DNA of 64,000 nucleotides from Streptomyces griseochromogenes (GTDB lineage Bacteria; Actinomycetota; Actinomycetes; Streptomycetales; Streptomycetaceae). A program made the translations under genes and the position numbers. A model generated the notes under the pieces. The model was not told the DNA's origin and made no database searches. It was given only the letters and a program-made list of their open reading frames with translations. The stretch covers positions 10,602,001 through 10,666,000 of the forward strand of contig NZ_CP016279.1 in the NCBI RefSeq assembly GCF_001542625.1. Reading direction: 5' to 3'. Shown here one piece after another: positions 23,852-32,810 of this stretch (within the stretch, counting starts at the first letter, position 1; every line of letters begins with the position of its first letter).

Positions 23852-26032
23852 TCAGCTGCTCGTCTTCTGGGTGAGGTCGTAGAAGGTGGCCGAACCGACG
23901 GTCACCTTCTTGAAGTTGCTCTCGACCCACAAGGTGATCCGGGACGACGTACCGCTGTTGCCGCCTCCCGCGCCACCGCCCATGCCGCCGCCGGCGATGA
24001 AGTAGTGGATCTTCCCGTCCGCCACGTACTTCTCGAACTGGGCCGGCGTCGGGGACGGGTCGGTGCCGTTGAAGCCGCCGATCGCCATCACCGGGTCGCC
24101 GGTGGCCAGCTGGTAGCTCGCGGCGTTCTGGGAGCCGATGGAGGCGGCGACCCAGGTGTATGTCCCCGCGTCCTTCTCCAGCAGCTTCTTGGCCGCGGAG
24201 CTGACGTTGGCGCCGTTCAGCAGGCCGCCCGCGCCGCCGCCCATACGGCCGCCTTCGCCCATGCCGCCGCCGGGGAAGCCATTGCCGTTCTGCTGGTTCC
24301 GGCCCTGGCCGTTGCCGTTCTGGCCTGGCATGCCGCCACCGGGGAAGCCCTGGCCGCCCGGCATGTTCCCAGTGCCGTTCTGCTGGCCCTGCCGGCCCTG
24401 CTGGCCGGGCATTCCGCCGCCGAAGCCGCCGCGCATCGCGCCGCCCTTGCCACCGCCCGGACGGCCGCCGCCGAAGCCCATCATGCTCGCGCCCGCCGGG
24501 CCTGCCGTCGGGATGGAGCCGGTGTGCGCGGAGTTCACCGTGCTGAGGGTGTACGCCGTCGGGCCGGCCAGCGCGGCCAGCAGGCCCACCGCGGCCGCGC
24601 CGAGCGCGAGCTGCCGCGAGATGCGGCCCGCGAAGACCAGGCCGAACGCGGCCGCGAGCCCGCCGACCAGAACCAGCCACTTCAGCCAGGGCAGATAGGT
24701 GGAAGTGCGGTTGAGCAGCACATAGCCCCAGGCGGCAGCGGCGACCACGGACGCGGCGAGCGTGAGGGACGCCCAGGTCTCCTTCCGCTTCTCCCACAGC
24801 AGCCCGGCGCCCATGCCGGTCACGGCCGCGATGTAGGGGGCGAGGGCCACCGTGTAGTACTGGTGGAAGATGCCCGCCATATAGCTGAAGACCACCATGG
24901 TGATCAGCAGCGAGCCGCCCCACACCAGGAACGAGGCGCGCGTGACCGACGTACGCCGGGCCTTCCTGGTCGCCCACAGGCCCGCGACCAGCAGGATCAG
25001 CGCGGCCGGGAGCAGCCAGGAGATCTGGCTGCCGATCTCGTCGCCGAACATCCGGTCCCAGCCGGTGGCGCCCCAGCGGCCGGTGCCGCCCGCCCCGCCA
25101 CCGCCGCCGACGCTGCCGGTCTCGTCGCCGTTGATCCGGCCGAGGCCGTTGTAGCCGAAGGTCAGCTCGAGGAAGCTGTTGTTCTGCGAACCGCCGATGT
25201 AGGGGCGGGAGGAGGCCGGCCACAGCTCGACGATCGCGACCCACCAGCCGCCCGCGACGACCAGCGCGAGGGTCGCGAGGCCCAGCTGTGCCAGCCGCTT
25301 GCTCAGCTTCACCGGACCGCAGACGGCGTAGACGATCGCGAGCGGCGGCAGGATCAGGAACGCCTGCAGTGTCTTGGCGAGGAACGCGAAGCCGATCGCG
25401 GCACCGGCCCACACCAGCCACCTCGTCCGCCCGTCCTCGACGGCACGTACGACGAAATAGCAGGCCAGCGTCATCAGCAGGGCCAGCAGCGCGTCCGGGT
25501 TGTTGAACCGGAACATCAGTGCGGCGACGGGGGTGAGCGCGAGCACCGCACCCGCGATCAGACCGGCCGCGGGACTGAACCGGCGTCGTACCGCCGCGTA
25601 CACGACCGCCACCGCGCCGACGCCCATCAGGACCTCGGGGGTGAGGATCGCCCACGCGTTCGGACCGAAGATCCTGACCGACAGCTCCATCGGCCACATG
25701 AAGGCCGAGGGCTTGTCGACGGTGATGGCGTTGCCGCCGTCCAGCGAACCGAAGAAGAACGCCTTCCAGGATGTGCTGCCCGCCTGGACGGCCGCCGAGT
25801 AGAAGGAGTTGGCGTAGCCGGAGGCGCTCAGGTTGTACAGGTAGGTGACGAGGGTGGCGGCCAGCAGGCCGAGGAAGGCCGGGCGCGCCCAGCGCGGGTC
25901 CTCGGGGCGGCCGCGCCACAGTCTCCGTACGAACGGCTGCCGGGGCTCACCGTCCCGCGGCCGGCCGGTCGGCGGCGGGCCCCAGGCGGCGGGGCTGTCG
26001 GGCTGGGTCGGCTGGTCGTAACGGGTGGTCAT
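23852..26032 (-). CDS. GT39/ArnT-type membrane glycosyltransferase with Gly/Gln-rich linker
   Basis: A 726-residue protein of the YkcB/ArnT family. About 11-13 TM helices follow a proline-rich cytoplasmic start; GNAITVDKPSAFMWPMELSVRIFG is the acceptor-side conserved loop containing the catalytic-type acidic residue (VDKP) and FRFNNPDALLALLMTLACYF the second. Residues ~510-600 are a Gly/Gln/Asn/Met/Pro linker (GMPGQQGRQGQQNG..., NGFPGGGMGEGG). The C-terminal ~120 residues form a soluble extracytoplasmic domain (YTWVAASIGSQNAASYQLATGDPVMAIGGFNGTDPSPTPAQFEKYVADGKIHYFIAGGG). It should transfer a sugar from polyprenyl-phosphate to an extracellular acceptor, the donor being made by the overlapping GT2 gene. 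Confidence 0.88.
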   Translation of the reverse strand: MTTRYDQPTQPDSPAAWGPPPTGRPRDGEPRQPFVRRLWRGRPEDPRWARPAFLGLLAATLVTYLYNLSASGYANSFYSAAVQAGSTSWKAFFFGSLDGGNAITVDKPSAFMWPMELSVRIFGPNAWAILTPEVLMGVGAVAVVYAAVRRRFSPAAGLIAGAVLALTPVAALMFRFNNPDALLALLMTLACYFVVRAVEDGRTRWLVWAGAAIGFAFLAKTLQAFLILPPLAIVYAVCGPVKLSKRLAQLGLATLALVVAGGWWVAIVELWPASSRPYIGGSQNNSFLELTFGYNGLGRINGDETGSVGGGGGAGGTGRWGATGWDRMFGDEIGSQISWLLPAALILLVAGLWATRKARRTSVTRASFLVWGGSLLITMVVFSYMAGIFHQYYTVALAPYIAAVTGMGAGLLWEKRKETWASLTLAASVVAAAAWGYVLLNRTSTYLPWLKWLVLVGGLAAAFGLVFAGRISRQLALGAAAVGLLAALAGPTAYTLSTVNSAHTGSIPTAGPAGASMMGFGGGRPGGGKGGAMRGGFGGGMPGQQGRQGQQNGTGNMPGGQGFPGGGMPGQNGNGQGRNQQNGNGFPGGGMGEGGRMGGGAGGLLNGANVSSAAKKLLEKDAGTYTWVAASIGSQNAASYQLATGDPVMAIGGFNGTDPSPTPAQFEKYVADGKIHYFIAGGGMGGGAGGGNSGTSSRITLWVESNFKKVTVGSATFYDLTQKTSS

Positions 26033-27507
26033 CGGGGGTCCCCCGGGTCGGTGTCATGAGGGCGCACCGGCTGCAGGCGCATGGTGGCGTCCCTCCAGTT
26101 GCCGTCCGCCGCTTCACCGGCGCGGACCTGGGTGGTCTGGTACGGCTGCCGGTACTCCGGCTGGTACGGCATCGGGCGCTGCGGGAGCGGCGCGTACTCG
26201 GGTGTGGTGCGGCAGGTGGGCGAGGACGGTTGGTCCGCCGCGACCACGGTCGTTTCCGGGCCGGGATCCCGCCGGTCGGGGAACACCCAGGCACGGAAGA
26301 GCAGGAAGCGCAGGACGGTCGCCGCGAGATTGGCGGCGATGAGCACCGCCAGTTCGGTGGAGTGCGCCGGGTTTCCGGTGGCCGCGTTCAGGGCGGCCAG
26401 GGAACCGCTGGTCAGGACGAGTCCGATGCCGAAGACGACCAGGCCCTGTGCCTGGTGCCGTACGGCTCCGCCCCGGCCGCGCACCCCGAAGGTGAGCCGG
26501 CGGTTGGCGGCCGTGTTGGCGACGGCCGAGACGAGCAGCGCGAGCGCGTTGGCGATCTGCGAGCCGGAGAACTGCCGGAAGACGCTGTAGAGGAGGAGGT
26601 AGAAGAGGGTGGACAGGCCGCCGACCACGCAGAATCCGACGAGCTGGCGGGCCAGCCCCCTCGGTACGTCCTGGATCTCGCGGTCGCGCGGGTCGTCGCC
26701 GAAGGGCCGGGTGAGCCGGTCCAGCGGCAGCGAACCGGTGGTCAGGGCCTTGCCGATGCGCCACACGCCCAAGAGGTCGTCGGTGGCCGTCCTGACGATG
26801 TGCACGGTGGAGTCCGGGTCGTCGACCCAGTCGACCGGCACCTCGTGGATCCTGAGCCCCGCCCGCTCGGCGAGCACCAGCATCTCGGTGTCGAAGAACC
26901 AGCCGGTGTCCTCCACCAGGGGCAGCAGCACCTGGGCGACATCACGTCGTATGGCCTTGAAGCCGCACTGCGCGTCCGAGAAGCGGGCCTGCAGCGAGCC
27001 GCGCAGGATCATGTTGTAGGCGCGGCTGATGAACTCCCGCTTGGGGCCGCGCACGACCCGGGAGGTGCGGGCGAGCCGGGAGCCGATCGCCAGGTCCGAG
27101 TGGCCCGAGATCAGGGGCGCCACCAGCGGCAGCAGGGCGTTGAGGTCGGTGGACAGGTCGACGTCCATGTAGGCGAGGATCGGCGCGCCGGACGCGGACC
27201 ACACGGTCCTGAGGGCCCGGCCGCGGCCCTTCTGCTCCAGGCGGAAGTTGGCGACCTCGGGGATCTCCGCCTCGAGCCGCGCCGCCACCAGCGGGGTGCT
27301 GTCCGTGGACGCGTTGTCCGCGATCGTGATGCGGAAGGCGTACGGGAAGGTGCGGGCGAGGTGGTCATGCAGTCTGAGCACACACGGCTGGAGGTCCTTC
27401 TCCTCGTTGTAGACGGGGATCACTACGTCCAGGACAGGCGTACCGGCGTTTCCGGCCGGGAGGTGCTCCCGCGCCGGCAGGGTGCCGGGAGAAGAGTCGG
27501 TTCGCAT
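26029..27507 (-). CDS. GT2 polyprenyl-phosphate glycosyltransferase fused to GtrA domain
   Basis: A 492-residue fusion. Residues ~28-270: GT-A fold (LDVVIPVYNEEKDLQPCVLRLHDHL; DADxD-equivalent AYMDVDLSTDL; GSRLARTSRVVRGPKREFISRAYN; CGFKAIRRDVA). Residues ~310-430: GtrA four-helix membrane domain (LVGFCVVGGLSTLFYLLLYSVF...NTAANRRLTFG). The tail is Pro/Gln/Tyr-rich. Likely makes and flips undecaprenyl-phosphate-sugar for the GT39 gene, with which it overlaps by 4 bp. Start ATG 27507, 14 bp after the histidine-kinase stop. Confidence 0.9.
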   Translation of the reverse strand: MRTDSSPGTLPAREHLPAGNAGTPVLDVVIPVYNEEKDLQPCVLRLHDHLARTFPYAFRITIADNASTDSTPLVAARLEAEIPEVANFRLEQKGRGRALRTVWSASGAPILAYMDVDLSTDLNALLPLVAPLISGHSDLAIGSRLARTSRVVRGPKREFISRAYNMILRGSLQARFSDAQCGFKAIRRDVAQVLLPLVEDTGWFFDTEMLVLAERAGLRIHEVPVDWVDDPDSTVHIVRTATDDLLGVWRIGKALTTGSLPLDRLTRPFGDDPRDREIQDVPRGLARQLVGFCVVGGLSTLFYLLLYSVFRQFSGSQIANALALLVSAVANTAANRRLTFGVRGRGGAVRHQAQGLVVFGIGLVLTSGSLAALNAATGNPAHSTELAVLIAANLAATVLRFLLFRAWVFPDRRDPGPETTVVAADQPSSPTCRTTPEYAPLPQRPMPYQPEYRQPYQTTQVRAGEAADGNWRDATMRLQPVRPHDTDPGDPR

Positions 27508-27521
27508 GGAACCGACTCTCG

Positions 27522-29126
27522 TCAGACGCCCTGTCGCACCGATGTGGTGGCACTGTGCTGTGCCTGTGAGTGCTGCTGCCAGTTCATTTCCGACTGCGGC
27601 TGCGGGGCGAGCGCCGGCAGACGCACCGTGAAGACGGTCCGTCCGGGCACGCTGTCCACGGTCACGGCACCGCCGTGCGCGGCCGCGACGGCCTGCACGA
27701 TGGCGAGGCCGAGCCCGGTGGATCCGGTGGCGCGGGAGCGCGCGGAGTCGCCGCGCGCGAACCGCTCGAAGACATGCGGCAGCAGGTCCGGCGGGATCCC
27801 CTGCCCGTTGTCCTCGACCTCGACGCACGTCCAGGGCCCGCGCCGCTGCACGCGCGCGGTGACGGTCGTACCCGGCGGGGTGTGGTTGCGGGCGTTGCCC
27901 AGCAGGTTGACGAGGACCTGCTGCAGGCGTGCCGCGTCCGCGGACACCAGGGCGGGCTCGTCGGGCAGGTCGAGCCGCCAGTTGTGGTCCATGCCGGCCG
28001 CGCGGGCGTCGCTGATGGTGTCCACGACCAGCGGGACGAGGTCGGTCCGCTCGAACTGCAGGGGCCGCCCGGCGTCGAGCCGGGCGAGGAGCAGCAGATC
28101 CTCCACGAGGAGGGTCATCCGGCCGGCCTCGGACTCGATCCGCCCGAGGGCGTGCCGGGTGTCCGGCCCGACCTGCTCGCGCCCGCGCCGGGTCAGTTCG
28201 GCGTACCCGCGGATGGAGGCGAGCGGAGTCCGCAGCTCATGACTGGCGTCGGCGACGAACTGCCGTACCCGCGTCTCGCTCTGCTGGCGGGCGTGCAGGG
28301 CGCCGTGGACATGGTCGAGCATGCGGTTGAGGGCGGCGCCCACCTGGCCGACCTCGGTGTGCGGGTCGGTCTCGGACTCCGGTACGCGCTCGCTGAGGTT
28401 CACCTCGCCGGTGTGCAGCGGGAGTTCGGAGACCCGGGTGGCGGTGGCGGCGACCTTGCGCAGGGGGCGGGTGGCGACGCCGACGAGCACGGACCCGGCG
28501 ATACCGGCGGCGACCAGTCCGGCGGCGGTGACGCTCACCTCGACGAGGATGAGGGTGTTGACGGTGCTGTCGGTCTCCTTGGTGGGGATGCCGACGTAGT
28601 AGCCGCTCCGGTACTGGACGCGGTACGTGCCGAGCCCCGGGAGCTCCACGGTGTGCGCGTCGTCGTCCCGGGCGACCTCGCCGAGGGCGGTCTTCTGGGC
28701 GTCGGTGAGGTTCTCGGGGCTCATGTCGAACGTGGACAGCGACTTCTTGCCGACCTTGCCGTCGGTGACGGAGCCGCCCACGACGACGGCCGCGACCGTG
28801 CCGCTGGGCTGGGGGCCGTGCTTGACGAAGTCACCGAGATCGGTCGCCTTGTGGCGTGGGACCCGCTGGAGGTCCTGGCCGGGCGCGCCGACGTTCTTGT
28901 CCGGGCCGGGCGGCGCGAAGTCGCCCGACGCACGCGCCGCGGCCTCACGCAGCTGCCGGTCCAGCTGGTCGTACAGATGAGACCGCAGCGCCAGCGTCGT
29001 CACCGTCCCGATCACCGCGCACACGACGGCGATCAGCACCACGGAAGCGACGACGAGCCGCGCCCGCAGGGTGCGCGGCTGTCCCCCTCGTCGCTTCCGC
29101 GGACGCGGCCGTCGTCGCCCGCTCAT
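27522..29126 (-). CDS. sensor histidine kinase of an OmpR-type two-component system
   Basis: A 534-residue kinase: Arg-rich start, TM1 (LVVASVVLIAVVCAVIGTVTTLAL), a ~140-residue extracytoplasmic sensor region, TM2 (VSVTAAGLVAAGIAGSVLVGV), HAMP, HisKA with SHELRTPL (His296) and an intact HATPase (N box LQQVLVNLLGNARNHTPPG; G1 VEDNGQGIP; FERFARGDSARSRATGSTGLGL). A Gln/Ser/Thr tail follows. ATG 29126 overlaps the response-regulator stop by 4 bp. It presumably senses an envelope signal and controls the downstream glycosyltransferases. Confidence 0.93.
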   Translation of the reverse strand: MSGRRRPRPRKRRGGQPRTLRARLVVASVVLIAVVCAVIGTVTTLALRSHLYDQLDRQLREAAARASGDFAPPGPDKNVGAPGQDLQRVPRHKATDLGDFVKHGPQPSGTVAAVVVGGSVTDGKVGKKSLSTFDMSPENLTDAQKTALGEVARDDDAHTVELPGLGTYRVQYRSGYYVGIPTKETDSTVNTLILVEVSVTAAGLVAAGIAGSVLVGVATRPLRKVAATATRVSELPLHTGEVNLSERVPESETDPHTEVGQVGAALNRMLDHVHGALHARQQSETRVRQFVADASHELRTPLASIRGYAELTRRGREQVGPDTRHALGRIESEAGRMTLLVEDLLLLARLDAGRPLQFERTDLVPLVVDTISDARAAGMDHNWRLDLPDEPALVSADAARLQQVLVNLLGNARNHTPPGTTVTARVQRRGPWTCVEVEDNGQGIPPDLLPHVFERFARGDSARSRATGSTGLGLAIVQAVAAAHGGAVTVDSVPGRTVFTVRLPALAPQPQSEMNWQQHSQAQHSATTSVRQGV

Positions 29127-29863
29127 GACGCGGCGGGCTTGATCAGATAACCGGCTCCACGCCGGGTGTGGATCATCGGTTCCCGGCCGGCGTCTATCTT
29201 CCTGCGCAGGTACGAGATGTAGAGCTCGACCACATTGGCCTGCCCGCCGAAGTCGTAGGACCACACGCGGTCCAGGATCTGTGCCTTGCTGAGCACGCGC
29301 CGCGGATTGCGCATGAGGAAGCGCAGCAGCTCGAACTCGGTGGCGGTGAGGTGGATGGACTCCCCGGCCCGCGAGACCTCGTGGCTGTCCTCGTCCAGGG
29401 TCAGGTCCCCCACGACGAGCACGGAGTCGGAGCGCCGGTCGGCGGCCCCGGAGCGCCGGATCAGCCCGCGCAGCCGGGCGACGACCTCCTCCAGGCTGAA
29501 CGGCTTGGTGACGTAGTCGTCGCCGCCGGCGGTGAGCCCGGCGATACGGTCCTCGACGGCGTCCTTGGCGGTGAGGAAGAGGACGGGCACGTCGGGCAGT
29601 TCGCGGCGCAGCCGGCCGAGGACGGCCAGCCCGTCCATGTCGGGCAGCATCATGTCCAGGACCACGGCGTCGGGCCGGAACTCGCGGGCCGTCTGCATGG
29701 CGCCCTGTCCGTCCCCCGCGCTTCTGATCTGCCAGCCCTCGTAACGAAGAGCCATGCTCAGCAGTTCGGTGATCGACAGCTCGTCGTCCACCACAAGCAC
29801 TCGGACGGGGCTCCCGTCCGGCCTCAGCAGTTCGGTGCGCCCCTGGGGCGAGGTCGTGGTCAT
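29123..29863 (-). CDS. OmpR/PhoB-family response regulator
   Basis: A 246-residue regulator. The receiver has the acidic pair DD26-27, phosphoacceptor Asp70 (AVVLDMMLPD), Thr98 and Lys120 (YVTKPF). The C-terminal winged helix has TATEFELLRFLMRNPRRVLSKAQILDRVWSYDFGGQANVVELYISYLRRKID. ATG 29863 chosen (AAGG seven nt upstream). First gene of a four-gene overlapping unit with the kinase and two glycosyltransferases. Confidence 0.93.
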   Translation of the reverse strand: MTTTSPQGRTELLRPDGSPVRVLVVDDELSITELLSMALRYEGWQIRSAGDGQGAMQTAREFRPDAVVLDMMLPDMDGLAVLGRLRRELPDVPVLFLTAKDAVEDRIAGLTAGGDDYVTKPFSLEEVVARLRGLIRRSGAADRRSDSVLVVGDLTLDEDSHEVSRAGESIHLTATEFELLRFLMRNPRRVLSKAQILDRVWSYDFGGQANVVELYISYLRRKIDAGREPMIHTRRGAGYLIKPAAS

Positions 29864-29886
29864 GGCGGACACCTTGTCGGGGTCCT

Positions 29887-29945
29887 CTGAGAACCTGCTT
29901 TCACGTCTCTGTGATTTTCCTGAGAAACGCACAGGCGCTTCTCAG
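29887..29945. promoter_or_regulatory. CTGAGAA repeats upstream of the response regulator
   Basis: CTGAGAA occurs at 29887 and 29920 (33 bp apart, three helical turns) and inverted (TTCTCAG) at 29939. The 29920/29939 pair forms a 7-bp inverted repeat with a 12-bp spacer. Placement 25-80 bp before the regulator start fits an autoregulation site. Confidence 0.5.
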
Positions 29946-29963
29946 GGAACACCTGGGAGGCGC

Positions 29964-30320
29964 TCACGTACGCGTGAACCCGTGGCTGTGCTCGACCCGG
30001 GCGATGTGGATCACGTACCGCTCGTACCACCGCTCCCGCCCGCGTTCCTTGGCGGCGAGATGCTCGGGATCCCGGCGCCACTCCTCGATCCCGGCCAGAT
30101 CCCCGAAGTAGGCGACGGAGATGGCGAGTCCGCCGGGGGTGTGGGCGAAGTCCTCGCCGAGGAAGCCGGGGATCCGCCGCACGAGGCCGGAGAGGCGGCG
30201 GGCGGATCCGGTGTATCCGTCGGGGTCGCGGTCGGTGCGGACGGAGGCGAACACGACGGCGTAGTAAGGAGGTTCGAGAGCCGGAGTGGGGACGACAGGT
30301 GCAACGGTGTGATCGCTCAT
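29964..30320 (-). CDS. antibiotic biosynthesis monooxygenase (ABM) domain protein
   Basis: A 118-residue ferredoxin-like-fold protein: PPYYAVVFASVRTDRDPDGYTGSARRLSGLVRRIPGFLGEDFAHTPGGLAISVAYFGDLAGIEEWRRDPEHLAAKERGRERWYERYVIHIARVEHSHGF. This is the ABM/DUF3291-like pattern (YfiT-type: His/Trp-rich, EEWRRDPEH). It may oxidise or bind small molecules; no pathway is linked. Start ATG 30320 preferred to the upstream GTG. Confidence 0.8.
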   Translation of the reverse strand: MSDHTVAPVVPTPALEPPYYAVVFASVRTDRDPDGYTGSARRLSGLVRRIPGFLGEDFAHTPGGLAISVAYFGDLAGIEEWRRDPEHLAAKERGRERWYERYVIHIARVEHSHGFTRT

Positions 30321-30407
30321 GTCAGCCACGATGGACCGCACGACACCTCCGGTCCATGGACCTTGCCCAACGGGATCCGTACGGGATCCGACTCTTTGCC
30401 TTCGCCG

Positions 30408-31280
30408 TCAGAACAGCGCGTCCTGCTCCCTCGTGAACTCCCGCACCGGGACGGTGAACGCGCCGGCCGCCTCGGGCAGCGGCGCCAGCTCCCACCCGGC
30501 CATCAGCCGGGTGTCGAGGACGACGACCCCGCGCCCGGCGACGGCCAGATGCAGATCGGGGCCGGCGGCCGCGACCAGCTCACCGCTGACGATCCCGCCC
30601 GGGACCAGCTCGACGACGTCACCGACGGCTGCCGGTACGTCCGAGAGCCCGAACACGCCCAGGTGATCCACCGGTCGGCACGGCTCGCGCCCCAACGACT
30701 CCGGCCACCCGTCGAGCACGACGGCCCGGGCGTGCAACTCCCGCACCTCGACGGCCCGCTCGGCCTCCGCCCCGGGCAGCGCCGACCGCACGGCCCTCTT
30801 CTCGGCGTACGCGATCCGGTCCGGGACCCGCAGGGCGGCCCGCAGCAGCTCCTCGGTGCGGCGGGCCGCCATCAGCGGGCCGGTGCCCAGCCAGCTGAAA
30901 CAGACGGCGCCCTGCTCCAGCAGCCGTGCCGGGCCCCGCTCGACGGCGGTGATGCCGACCTTGACCATGCCGGGTCCGAACCAGGCCAGATAGACGCGGT
31001 ACGGCCGCGGATCATCGGCGATGGTGTCGGCGGCCACGGAGTGCGCCCGGTCCAGCCGGGCGCACTCCTCGCACCGGGCCCCCGTGCCGCGCCCCGGCAC
31101 GACGGCCCGCAGCGGACAGGCATGCCCCCGCGCGCCCACGCACCGCCGCGCCGCGTCCCCGGCGACGGCGAACGCGACCCGCTTCCCCCACGGCAGCGGG
31201 CTGCGCCGCCCGCCGTCCCACATCAGCGCGGGACCTTCCGGCGTCCAGCGCAGTCCCGAGCATGTCCACCTGTGTGCCAT
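30408..31280 (-). CDS. DUF2797 domain protein
   Basis: A 290-residue protein conserved in actinomycetes. Visible landmarks: Cys cluster ARRCVGARGHACPLRAVVPGRGTGARCEECARLDRAHS (a probable zinc-binding CxxC pattern), then YRVYLAWFGPGMVKVGITAVERGPARLLEQGAVCFSWLG, which resembles a GIY-YIG-like core (YxVYLA...KVGIT...R). The catalytic activity is unproven. ATG 31280 is chosen over GTG 31283. Confidence 0.8.
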   Translation of the reverse strand: MAHRWTCSGLRWTPEGPALMWDGGRRSPLPWGKRVAFAVAGDAARRCVGARGHACPLRAVVPGRGTGARCEECARLDRAHSVAADTIADDPRPYRVYLAWFGPGMVKVGITAVERGPARLLEQGAVCFSWLGTGPLMAARRTEELLRAALRVPDRIAYAEKRAVRSALPGAEAERAVEVRELHARAVVLDGWPESLGREPCRPVDHLGVFGLSDVPAAVGDVVELVPGGIVSGELVAAAGPDLHLAVAGRGVVVLDTRLMAGWELAPLPEAAGAFTVPVREFTREQDALF

Positions 31281-31325
31281 CACTCGTCAGAGTAGAAGGC
31301 GGCACCGACAACGCCCCGCGGGCCG

Positions 31326-31685
31326 CTATTCGACGGCGGACAGACTGACCGACTCGGCGCGGGGCTCGCCCGGCGCCACGATCTCCGTACGCCGTCCCCG
31401 TCCCGCCAGCCGGCAGCCGACGCACCCCGGATGCCCCTGCCGGGCCTCGGTGTCCCGCACGCGCATCCCCCACCGCTCCCGCGGCCGCACACCCGGCGGC
31501 TTGCCCCAGCCGGACAGATGCAGGGCCCAGGTGACCAGAACACTCACGCCCACGATCACCAGCCCGCCCACGAGGGCCGGAACGGAGACCGTGCACACCC
31601 CGAGCCCCACCACACCGCTGCCGACGGCCGCGATACCGGTGCCGGTCCAGCCGGCGATCGTGTGACCCTCGTCGTACAGACTCAT
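31326..31685 (-). CDS. HGxxPAAW-like small membrane protein with C-terminal CxxC
   Basis: A 119-residue protein: EGHTIAGWTGTGIAAVGSGVVGLGVCTVSVPALVGGLVIVGVSVLVTWALHLSGWGKPP gives two TM helices in the arrangement of the streptomycete HGxxPAAW family. The cytoplasmic C-terminus includes GHPGCVGCRLAGRGRR, a CxxC that could bind metal. Function unknown. Divergent from the MarR gene at 31769. Confidence 0.7.
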   Translation of the reverse strand: MSLYDEGHTIAGWTGTGIAAVGSGVVGLGVCTVSVPALVGGLVIVGVSVLVTWALHLSGWGKPPGVRPRERWGMRVRDTEARQGHPGCVGCRLAGRGRRTEIVAPGEPRAESVSLSAVE

Positions 31686-31719
31686 ACAGCCGCCTCCAGG
31701 GACGAGACTCCCTCACGGA

Positions 31720-31763
31720 CTAAGAAATTCATCACTCGAATATCTCACGAGCTAAGGGATTCA
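31720..31763. promoter_or_regulatory. direct repeat CTAAGRRATTCA in the divergent promoter region
   Basis: CTAAGAAATTCA (31720-31731) and CTAAGGGATTCA (31752-31763) are 32 bp apart, about three helical turns, in an AT-richer stretch immediately before the MarR start at 31769. The second copy covers the ribosome-binding region, suggesting autorepression. Confidence 0.55.
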
Positions 31764-31768
31764 GGAAG

Positions 31769-32260
31769 ATGGACGGCACGACCCGACCGCCCGCCACCCC
31801 GGCACAAGCGCTGTCGGCCATGGACCACCTCATCGCCGCCCATGTGATCGGGCAGCAGGAGCTGGCCCGGCGGCTGGGGGTGAACGTCACCGATCTCACC
31901 TGTTTCGCCTTCGTCCTGGAGGCGGGCGAGAACCTGCTCACGGCCGGCGACCTCGCGGCCCGCGCGCATGTCACCACGGGCGCGGTCACCGGCATCCTCA
32001 ACCGCCTCGAACGCGCCGGCTACGTCATCCGCCGCCCCGACCCCTCCGACCGCCGCAGGGTCCGGGTGGCCGCCGTACCGGCCGCCGTGACCCGGGTCGA
32101 GGCGGTGTACGCGGGCCACTACAAACGCCTGACGGACCTGTTCGCCGACTACGACCCCGCGGAACTGGCGGTCATCACCGACTGGTTCACCCGGGCCACG
32201 TCCCTCGCCCACGAGTACCTGGAGAAGCTGAACAGGAACGACCCGGAGGAGGAGTGCTGA
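31769..32260 (+). CDS. MarR family transcriptional regulator
   Basis: A 163-residue winged-helix protein with DLAARAHVTTGAVTGILNRLERAGYVIRRPDPSDRRRVRVAAVPA (recognition helix and DRRRVRV wing) and long dimerisation helices at both ends. Ribosome site AGGAAG. No transporter or enzyme follows directly (the next gene is convergent), so the target may be itself or the divergent membrane-protein gene. Confidence 0.88.
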   Translation: MDGTTRPPATPAQALSAMDHLIAAHVIGQQELARRLGVNVTDLTCFAFVLEAGENLLTAGDLAARAHVTTGAVTGILNRLERAGYVIRRPDPSDRRRVRVAAVPAAVTRVEAVYAGHYKRLTDLFADYDPAELAVITDWFTRATSLAHEYLEKLNRNDPEEEC

Positions 32261-32267
32261 GCCGGCC

Positions 32268-32690
32268 CTAGAGCATGTCTCGCCACCACGGAGCGTCCGG
32301 GCCGGCGGCCGGGATGACCTCGGCTCTCGTCAGAATCCTCTCGTCGAGGGCGCGCACGCGTGCGCGCAGCTCGCGGGCGCTCTTCCTGGGCAGCGCGTGC
32401 AGCACGGCCTCCAGGTGATCGCGGAAGCCGGCGCCGTTGCACCCGCACTCGGAGATGCCGCAATCAGGGCCCGCGAACGGGTCCGCGAGGTACCTGAGCG
32501 GGCCGTGGGCGAGTGCCTTCCAGTGCCAGAACGCCTCTTCCGTGGCTTCGGGCCCGAAACGGGTCCGTGCCAGCCGGCGGAGGTCGGCCGTGCAGGATCC
32601 GGAGAGGCGGTCGATGAGCGGATAGCGCCGCCGCCTCGGGAGACGGACGGGAAGCTCGCTCCGCAGAGCTGACGGGCGCCTACGCGGCAT
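32268..32690 (-). CDS. conserved hypothetical protein
   Basis: A 140-residue protein: Arg/Pro-rich start, then LIDRLSGSCTADLRRLARTRFGPEATEEAFWHWKALAHGPLRYLADPFAGPDCGISECGCNGAGFRDHLEAVLHALPRKSARELRARVRALDERIL. The CGISECGC cysteine cluster is the only motif and might bind metal. No family recognised. AAGGGG upstream of ATG 32690. Confidence 0.6.
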   Translation of the reverse strand: MPRRRPSALRSELPVRLPRRRRYPLIDRLSGSCTADLRRLARTRFGPEATEEAFWHWKALAHGPLRYLADPFAGPDCGISECGCNGAGFRDHLEAVLHALPRKSARELRARVRALDERILTRAEVIPAAGPDAPWWRDML

Positions 32691-32810
32691 CGCCCCTTCG
32701 ACTGTCGGTCATGACGGCAGGCTAGGCACCCGCGTCTCGGGTGGCCACCGCTTATCGCGCCCCGCACGATGGGCAGGGGCGTCCGACAGCGAGGAAACGG
32801 AACAGCGACC

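Noticed and set aside
22193..26059. A 1288-codon + strand open frame over the MFS and GT39 genes
   Set aside because: Composition is Arg/Gln/Gly/His shadow sequence; both minus-strand genes have clear families, starts and motifs.
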